Part shown: piece by piece, positions 57,772 to 64,000 of the stretch
Layout: every line of letters begins with the position of its first letter
Numbering within the stretch: the first letter of the stretch is position 1
Assembly (NCBI GenBank): GCA_016710625.1
Contig: JADJVK010000027.1
Span: 6,767 to 70,766 of the forward strand
DNA length: 64,000 nucleotides
DNA from: Saprospiraceae bacterium
Lineage (GTDB): Bacteria > Bacteroidota > Bacteroidia > Chitinophagales > Saprospiraceae
Reading direction: 5' to 3'
The notes under the pieces: generated by a model
The model's input: the letters and a program-made list of their open reading frames with translations, nothing else
Databases searched by the model: none
What the model was told of the DNA's origin: nothing
Made by a program: the position numbers and the translations under genes

Positions 57772-58654
57772 CTAAAAATTCTCCAAGTCAATTTCTTCTA
57801 TTTGATATGTAAGATTTGTTGTGCCGTTAGGTTGATATAAACAACTAATATTCTTGCCAAATTCTTTAATATAATTCCCATTACCATCTGGTCCACTATG
57901 GTCAATTTCAGATTTTTCAAGTATAATCTTTCCATAAGTTTTTCCATCTCTGCATTTTACAAAAAAACCTTCTTCATTTCCCTTTTAATTTGTAACATGT
58001 CAAGTACCCATTATTTGGTTGCAACACCTTTTCAAAACAATGAACTTTTTACTTCATTATCAATTGGAATAACTCCACCAAGCTTATTTGTTTTTATAAT
58101 TTTAGGTTGTTCTTCCTTTGTGATTTTGTCAAACCAAATATCTGCATTTAAAGTGTCGTTTGTAACTGACATGGTTTTAAAATTAAAACCAAAGGTTTCC
58201 CAATTATTGAAATTTAATTTTGTGTTTCCGTCTGCATAAATACGAACTCTCATAAACGGTGCGTCTACATTGTCAGTATTTAGAAGTGTAATTAAAGATT
58301 TATTTTGAATTGATTTTGAAAGTTTCAAGTTGACATTAATTTTGTTGTCTTTCAATTTATTATAACTTCTATTGGGGTTGTACCTAAATATTTTGAAGCA
58401 ACATCTACTTGGTGACCTTTTTCAAATTTTGCAATAAAATTACCATTACTGTCAGTTTTTAAAGTTTGTTTATTAAAAGAAGCGTCATCAATGCTGTTCA
58501 TATACCAACATAAAACAACAACCTCTGAATTTGAAATAGGGTTTCCTGTTAGTTCGTCAGTTATTTGTCCAGTAACAATTACATTGTTTCTGTCTTGACA
58601 AGAAAGCGTTGTAAATAAAATAAAAAGTAATATTATTGTTTTGAGTGTTCTCAT
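57772..58654 (-). pseudogene. Lipoprotein with carboxypeptidase-regulatory-like domain, broken
   Basis: From the Met at 58654: lipoprotein signal (LFILFTTLSCQDR), then an Ig-like carboxypeptidase regulatory domain (GQITDELTGNPISNSEVVVL, TDSNGNFIAKFEKG) that stops at 58352. The continuation is in another frame (LKDNKINVNLKLSKS... NADIWFDKITKE) and is followed by in-frame TGA and TAA around 58000-58032, then a third frame (KGNEEGFFVKCRDGKTYGK...) to the stop at 57772. So the reading is broken at least three times. Intact, it would be about 290 residues. Likely cassette-borne gene undergoing decay. Confidence 0.6.
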
Positions 58655-58674
58655 AATATGGCAAATAACAAAAT

Positions 58675-58718
58675 ATAAACGAAAGTTTTTCTTCAGATTT
58701 ATCAAAACTTTCGTTTAT
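58675..58718. repeat. Perfect 15-bp hairpin upstream of the lipoprotein gene
   Basis: ATAAACGAAAGTTTT (58675-58689) pairs with AAAACTTTCGTTTAT (58704-58718), loop 14 nt. It lies 20 bp before the gene start. The outer arms (ATATAAACG) and flank recur at 60117-60161 before the DUF1801 gene. Confidence 0.7.
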
Positions 58719-58888
58719 TACTTCAATAAAACTGTTATTACTACTTATTTTCATAATTTACTTAATAATTAACAAATCAAATGTATATAATAGTTTAATA
58801 AATCCATTCACAAATCCTACTAATAATTTCTAAAATCGATACATATTAATTTATGTTAAGCCGCTTTCTATCCCTATCTTTTCTCACT

Positions 58889-59024
58889 GTTAACCCCATA
58901 ACTATCGGCTTCGTTTATTCCCCGCTACTTTAGGTTCCACTTGAATGCTTCGGGTCTATCATCGTCCCGATTATTATCGAGAGGCTTGCAGCCACGACGA
59001 AAACTTAGTTGTTATGTGTTAGCC
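58889..59024 (-). other. attC-like site (candidate cassette recombination site)
   Basis: 136-bp imperfect palindrome. Ends GTTAAC (58889) and GTTAGCC (59018-59024); inner arms CATAACTATCGGCTTCG and, on the other strand, CATAACAACTAAGTTTTCG. The AlkD-like gene stop codon (59012) falls inside its right end, as often in integron cassettes. Locally more GC-rich than its surroundings. Confidence 0.5.
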
Positions 59025-59737
59025 CTTTTTTGTTTTTGTTCGGTTCTATAAATTTCTCTTGGGTAGTCAAGTATATTCACTGTTTCACCTTGTAATTCTT
59101 TCAGTGCGTCTTTTGCTATCCAAGTTGCAGTTTTGTTGTCAAGTTTGATTAAGTCATTTGCTACTTTAATTGCTTTTTTGTTCAAATCTTTGTTTCGTTT
59201 TCCAATGTTTCTCAATGCCCAATTAACAGCTTTCTTTACATAAATTCTGTCGTCTGTTGAATGTCTATTTATAATTGGCAAAAATTGTTCAAATGTTTCA
59301 TTGTTCGCTTTTTTGTCTGCCATACAATAAGCTGCAATAATTGTAAAACCTGCTCTTTTTTCAAATTCATTTTCTCTGTCTGTCCATTCAATTGCTTTTG
59401 AAATGGCAAATTTACTTTTGGCAAAAAGTCCCATACAAAAGGTGTCGCAAATTTCCCAATTCTCAAAAGTCGTAACCCATTTTTCCATTAGGTTTTCTGT
59501 CAAGTCGTTTATGTTGTAAAGTTTGCTACATAAAATTCTTGCTTCGTAAATCCCACTGTCAAAGAGTTGAATTGCTAATTGATTGTCTTTGTCTATTTGT
59601 TTTGCAAGTTCTTTTAAGTCATTATGGTAAATTCCTAATGAATTGTTTGCTATAATTCCAAACTTTTTTTCTTTAAGAATTACTTTGTCTTTGTCGCTTA
59701 ACTTTTTAAGCTCCGAAATAATTTGCTTAAAAGTCAT
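59012..59737 (-). CDS. DNA alkylation repair enzyme (AlkD-like)
   Basis: 241 residues, all helical. AlkD/HEAT-like pattern: ELAKQIDKDNQLAIQLFDSGIYEARILCSKLY, then WVTTFENWEICDTFCMGLFAKS, EKRAGFTIIAAYCMADKK and YVKKAVNWALRNIGKRN. Relatives are DNA glycosylases that excise alkylated bases. It follows the DUF1801 gene by 2 bp and ends in an attC-like palindrome, so it looks like a cassette-borne gene. Specific residues for catalysis cannot be confirmed. Confidence 0.82.
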   Translation of the reverse strand: MTFKQIISELKKLSDKDKVILKEKKFGIIANNSLGIYHNDLKELAKQIDKDNQLAIQLFDSGIYEARILCSKLYNINDLTENLMEKWVTTFENWEICDTFCMGLFAKSKFAISKAIEWTDRENEFEKRAGFTIIAAYCMADKKANNETFEQFLPIINRHSTDDRIYVKKAVNWALRNIGKRNKDLNKKAIKVANDLIKLDNKTATWIAKDALKELQGETVNILDYPREIYRTEQKQKRANT

Positions 59738-59739
59738 TT

Positions 59740-60063
59740 CTATTTCTTTGCGTTAATTTCTATCGCTTGGTCAATGTAATATTTTACAGCTTCCTTGTTC
59801 ATTTCTTTTAATGGTAATACTCTAATTGCTTTTCCATCACCTGTCAAAAGTCCAAGTTTGTCTTTCATTTTTGCACCTTTCAGAAAACCAAAATCAATTC
59901 CATATGGCATTGTTCTCATATGGCAAATTCCACCATTTTTGTCTGAATAAGTTGTAATTCTTTCCTTCTTGGTTTCTTCAATTCCGTCAAACGAAAGTAA
60001 AAATTCTCTCGCTTCAAGAAAAAGGTTTTTGTGTTCGGATTGTAAGTCTATTTCAAATTGCAT
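59740..60063 (-). CDS. DUF1801 family protein
   Basis: 107 residues. DUF1801-like: IEETKKERITTYSDKNGGICHMRTMPYGIDFGFLKGAKM, then LLTGDGKAIRVLPLKEMNKEAVKYYIDQAI. Function unknown; the family is related to YdeI and iron-chaperone-like small proteins. It is 2 bp upstream of the AlkD-like gene and would be co-transcribed with it, the two forming one cassette-like unit. Confidence 0.75.
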   Translation of the reverse strand: MQFEIDLQSEHKNLFLEAREFLLSFDGIEETKKERITTYSDKNGGICHMRTMPYGIDFGFLKGAKMKDKLGLLTGDGKAIRVLPLKEMNKEAVKYYIDQAIEINAKK

Positions 60064-60689
60064 TTTGTCTGAATGTTTATGTTAGTAGGGTGTCTCATAG
60101 GGTGACGCATAACTAAATATAAACGAAAATTCCCCTTTAAATACTAAACTTGCGTTTATATCAGCATTAGATTTAATATCATCCCAGAAATTTTTCAAGG
60201 CTTTGCCGTTGATAAGTCGCAGTAGCTTATCACGGTTATAGATTGAACAAACAGTTGTTTTTAATGACGTTTGCATTTCTGAGTATATAAAGTTGGTAAA
60301 AATAAAATAATTTTATTTAAGTCACAAATATTTTTAATTGAAAAAAGGTAATTTTAACATTTGTGTATTTCGATAATTAATCTTTAAATTTGTCAAATTA
60401 AAATGCTTGCAAATCTTGTTTAATGAAATCCAATATCTCCCCCATAATTAATCTTATGTTAAATAATATTTTGACCTACTCTTTTTTATTACTTCTGAAG
60501 ATTATTTAGCATAATATTCAATATTGATTTTTTATGAATTATAATCAAATAATAAAATCTATACAATCCCTAAATACTGTAAGCAATTAAAATTTATTTT
60601 TTTTGTTCATAGGTTTGTGGAATTATGAAATGATTTACTTATAAATTTATAAAGTGTAATTTTGGTTTGTAATTTCACAGACCCTTTTC
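60064..60689. other. Intergenic region with cassette edge
   Basis: 626 bp. Near its left end it carries the hairpin at 60101-60161. A 64-codon minus frame (60082-60276) starting MQTSLKTTVCSIYNRDK overlaps the hairpin and looks partly protein-like; it may be a remnant, and I do not call it. The rest is AT-rich, with nothing recognisable up to the repeat start at 60690. Confidence 0.4.
60101..60161 (-). other. attC-like edge and hairpin upstream of the DUF1801 gene
   Basis: ATATAAACG (60117-60125) and CGTTTATAT (60153-60161) form the arms; the minus strand continues TTTAGTTATGCGTCACC, with a GTTATGC possible core site. The segment after the core (TATGAGA, CAC) resembles that in front of the lipoprotein gene. 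Confidence 0.4.
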
Positions 60690-60755
60690 TCAAAAAAAGC
60701 AGAAGATTTGACCCTTCTGCCTTTCTTTATATAAAAACAAACACATTTTCTTTAA

Positions 60756-61562
60756 TTATTCCTTGATTTTAATAAATGGTTTTGTATCCAATACATTTCC
60801 ATTTTTATGGGTCAAGATAAATTTATAGCTCCCATCTATCAATTCTTTTACATCCAATGTCTGTTCTATTATTCCATTAGATATTTCTAAACTTTCTGCT
60901 CTTAATGCTCTTTCCCATCATATCATAGATTTCTAACTTAACATTTCCATTCCAATATTCTGGATGGTTATTTGAAAAATAGTGAATCTGATCATTTGCA
61001 ACTGTCGGATATAGGATACTTTCATAAGTTGCTTTCTCTGCTGGCATCTCCGATTTGTAAACAGATGGAACAATGTAATAGCCAGTGTGAGGTACATAAA
61101 AATTGCTGGTGTATTCCGTGAAATCTACCACATCTTTATCCTTATTTTTCTCCCACAATCTTACATTTCCATTGTATTTCTTGTCTGACAATTGAAATTC
61201 AAATAGCTTCATTTCCTGTTCTGCGTTACATGGAATATTACCTATCCCTGCTGATGATATCACACTGTGGTAATCTTTTCCATCTGTTGCATCGTAGGTT
61301 TTGCTCAAATCATCCCATGTGCCCACTACAGAATACACAAACAATGATTTGTTGTCTGCTGATTCTGGTAATACTACGGACACTGAACTTCCGCCAATAA
61401 ATATCAATCCACTGACATCTACCTTGGCATATACTTCGTATCTCCTGTCGATAAATTGTATTTCATCGTCGTCTCAAAGGACGTAGGCTCTGCTTTTTGA
61501 CCCATTACCATTGTGCTGAGTAAGCTTGATGGTTCCTATTGTTATTATAATTGATTTTACAT
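60756..61562 (-). pseudogene. Second copy of the T9SS-sorted secreted protein, frameshifted
   Basis: It aligns end to end with the gene at 1728-2531. Breaks: an extra T at about 60911 (in the GRALRAES region of the tail), a missing C at about 61443 (start of the mature part), and indels near 61523 and 61555 in the signal peptide. The central part is open and differs from the first copy by a few residues, so the copies are paralogues, not one sequence read twice. Whether the lesions are true mutations or errors is unresolved. Confidence 0.75.
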
Positions 61563-61641
61563 GTTTATTTATTTATTTTTTAAATTGAAAAGGGTTCAGA
61601 AGAGGAGTACCTTTCGATACTCCTCTATCTTCTATTTCTGA

Positions 61642-64000
61642 TTATTAATTGCTGTAAAAGGCTACGAATGAATAGTTCTTCACTACTGCATTTAATGGAT
61701 AATTCAACACACTAGATAATACTTGATTCGCATCTGAGAACAAGGGAATTGTATCTTACTCTTCCGTCCATATTTACGTCTTCCAAAATAATATCCTCAT
61801 TGTTCCGATATATCCGTAATTGTCAGTCGTATTACTATCTCGTTCAATGCTGCTGTTAATATTGGATTGCTATCATTATTCAATCCACTAAACTTAACAT
61901 TATTATTCATATTCGTATTACTTCCCATAAAGCTCTTCTATTACCCGGCACTCTTTGTCCCTCTAATCCATCATAACCTGATTGGTTCCATACATTTGCA
62001 CTCATATTGACTTGGTCAATTACCGTTGGGGTGATACCCAAGGCAACTGATTTGTGCTGTCATGGATTCCCTAAGTGGTTTCTTATGTCTCACCGATGCG
62101 TAGTAGTTACCTGCTGGCTTGCTGATGCAAACTGGAGAAACTCCATCTGCCGGATCTACCACATCTCCATCTCTTTGAACTAATGCACTAAATGTTGATA
62201 CAACCAAACTAGGTGTATTCGATCTCTCAATTCTATAAATACCCAATCAACTATATCATTGTTTGGATCAGGTGTTGTTCCCTAACACTGCTGCTGTTGT
62301 CAATGTGTGTTCGCATTGTTTACTGATACAAAATTGTTTCTGTATCCTGCTGTCTTATGGATCACTCAATGGTATTAAGTTTCCAGTCGTATAAGTTCTC
62401 AACTTATCGCACATCACTCCAGTTGTACTTGTCACGCCAAACATGGAACCTTCCAATAATACTTTCATGGATAGTTTCACTAAGTCGGCAGTTATTGAAA
62501 TCGTTACAATTGCTGTATCACATACATTTGGACTAAATGCAGTATTACATACACTGTAAATTACTGTCTTAGTTGTTCCAGCTTCTGATGCTAATGGAAC
62601 ATAATTCAATACTCCAGTTAATGGATTGAATGTTACTGTTCCACCTGCTGTTCCACCAGTCTTAGTAATTGATGTCGTTGCTCCTGGTAAGAAGTCATCA
62701 TTTTGCTAAAATATTTACAGTAGTTGTTCCTCCTGTTTGAGCAGTCATCACATCTCCTATTGCTTTGCCGAACCCTTGGATTAGGATCCGTTCCGTTTTT
62801 GTTTCCATCCTACCATCACAATCTAAATTCTTCCATGTAGCAGATGTATTTGCCATACTTGTTCAAAAGCATTGTAATTACATGGGTCAGTTTGGATTCG
62901 TTCTTGATCTGAAACTTTACTATTTATTTCATCTGCATTTATACACGCCATCTCCAACAATCTCTCCACTAGTCGCAATTCAGTTGGGCTTAAATTAATG
63001 GCTTAGGTTTTCGGATTAATTCCGTCAAATCCAGTAATTACGCTCATCTAGTCCATAAATTTCCATTTTTATCTGTTACTCCATCATCATCACAATCCAC
63101 TGTACTGATAATTGGTAATGTAATATATGCGATAATAATAACACCTAAGGTCGTCGGATTTGTTCTTTTATTATTTCAACTGCATCCGGTACGCCATCAC
63201 CATCAGAATCTGTAGAAGATGGCACTACGATGAATTACAGTTGCTATTGCACAAATATTCGGATTGTTGCATTGTATTACAAACATTATAAATAACTGTC
63301 CTTATTTGTTTAAGCTTGAAACTAATGGTATGTAATTCATCACTCCCGTTAATGGGTTGAATGTTACTGTTCCACCTGCAGTTCCACCTATTTTAGTAAT
63401 ATAGATGTAGTTGATCCAGGTAAGAAGTCATCATTTGTTAAATGTTTAGAGTTGTAGTAGTTCCTACTGGGGAGCTGTCATGTTATCGTTTACAGCTGTA
63501 GGTGTTAATGGATATGGATCCGTTCATTTTTATTACCATCACTATCACAATCTGTATTCATCCAAGTTAAGCTAGGTGTTAAGCAGTTTGACTAGCTAAA
63601 ATAAAGCTACACAAATTGTTTGGATCTGTGCCATCTGTTATTTCTTTTCATTAATTACCCCATCACCATCACAATCAATTGATTTCCAGCTTGCACTAGT
63701 TGCAACAGTTTGGCTTGCTAATTTGAAACTACAGCTATTTAATGGATTTGTTCCATCCGCAATTTCTTGTTGATTAGTTACACCATCGCCATCGCAATCC
63801 AATAATTTCATGCAGCTGATGTCGCTACTGTTTGACTTGAAGTATAAAATCACAAGGAATCAAGGATTGGTTCCATCTGTTTTTCTTTACCGTCTGTCAC
63901 TCCATCTCCATCCGTATCTGGATTTTAATGGATTGGTTCCATCTGTAATTTCAACGCCATTGTCACACCATCACCATCACAATCTAATGCTTTCCATGTA
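61642..64000 (-). pseudogene. Second copy of the giant adhesin, 3' part, heavily frameshifted
   Basis: Matches the C-terminal domain and thrombospondin-3 repeats of the adhesin at 2609-4975 but with a single-base indel roughly every 50-100 bases (examples: near 61745, 61791, 61835, 62222, 62285, 62704, 62765, 63158). Short frames survive, such as 62355-62609 (NVCDTAIVTISITADLVKLS). The gene continues past the window edge, so its 5' end is not seen. Confidence 0.75.

Larger units (their letters stand above)
60690..64000. repeat. Direct repeat of 1.66-4.98 kb (right-hand copy, reaches window edge)
   Basis: Collinear with 1661-4975 in the same orientation; offset about 59,029 at the start and 59,025 at the end. 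Homology begins exactly at the terminator hairpin. It includes both adhesin-side terminators (second at 61601-61626). The first 0.7 kb differs mainly by substitutions, some amino-acid-changing (I/V, P/S, V/T in the T9SS gene); toward the right, single-base indels become very dense. Confidence 0.9.

Noticed and set aside
57681..60161. Complete integron
   Set aside because: No tyrosine recombinase (IntI) is encoded in the window, so at most it is a cluster of attC-like sites without an integrase.
60082..60276. 64-residue minus-strand protein upstream of DUF1801
   Set aside because: It runs through the hairpin and attC-like edge and has no recognisable family; possibly a remnant, but not supportable as a gene.
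1..64000. Circular contig wrap-around as the explanation of the end repeat
   Set aside because: The sequence left of 1661 (multicopper oxidase) does not match the sequence left of 60690, and the copies differ by amino-acid substitutions. An end overlap of a circle would match from the very start.

Overview
This window comes from a low-GC member of the Bacteroidota. Three things point there: proteins ending in type IX secretion (T9SS) sorting domains, a giant adhesin with a DUF4347 N-terminus and thrombospondin-3 calcium repeats, and family content typical of the phylum (DoxX-like/DUF2071/methyltransferase set, CcoN-like oxidase with RIC and truncated haemoglobin, membrane-anchored winged-helix regulator). 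The adhesin C-terminus resembles domains I associate with Saprospiraceae and relatives, but this is from memory. I saw no rRNA, tRNA, CRISPR array or transposase.

Layout. 0-1.6 kb: 3' part of a multicopper oxidase fused to an outer-membrane-barrel-like C-terminus. 1.7-14.8 kb (- strand): a small T9SS cargo protein and a giant secreted adhesin of about 4,050 residues, cut by four frameshifts. 16-24 kb: a run of small accessory and stress genes. 24-30.8 kb: a TetR-TolC-adaptor-RND efflux operon. 31-34.9 kb: a plasmid-type replicon made of parA, a small ribbon-helix-helix partner, a Rep_3-like initiator, centromere-like repeats in front of parA and 12 iterons in front of rep, six of them at exact 21-bp spacing. 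34.9-40.3 kb: several decayed genes, an aspartyl-protease-like protein and an acetyltransferase. 40.6-45.5 kb: katG, a Fur/PerR-type regulator and a P1B metal ATPase. 45.8-49.3 kb: an EEP-family phosphatase, a YdeI-like protein, a frameshifted metallophosphoesterase and a frameshifted serine hydrolase. 49.4-55.7 kb: a nitrosative-stress/respiratory operon (hemerythrin fusion, DUF488, RIC/ScdA, truncated haemoglobin, two small membrane proteins, dihaem cytochrome c, cbb3-like subunit I) with a divergence-free Rrf2 regulator upstream and the same palindromic operator before both the regulator and the operon. 55.8-57.5 kb: a TMEM175-like channel and an alcohol dehydrogenase. 57.6-60.2 kb: gene-cassette-like units (pseudogene, AlkD-like, DUF1801) bounded by attC-like palindromes. 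60.7-64 kb: a second, badly frameshifted copy of the 1.66-4.98 kb region in the same orientation.

How it fits together. The replicon means the DNA is a plasmid or contains an integrated one. The 3.3-kb direct repeats lie about 59 kb apart on either side of that replicon, which fits a Campbell-type integration or a duplicated adhesin locus. Cargo genes are mostly for coping with metals (multicopper oxidase, P1B ATPase, VIT transporter), oxidants (KatG/PerR) and nitric oxide, plus drug efflux and surface adhesion. Single-base indels, several at homopolymers, break at least nine genes and are densest in the right-hand repeat copy. Sequencing or assembly error is a serious alternative to real decay throughout.
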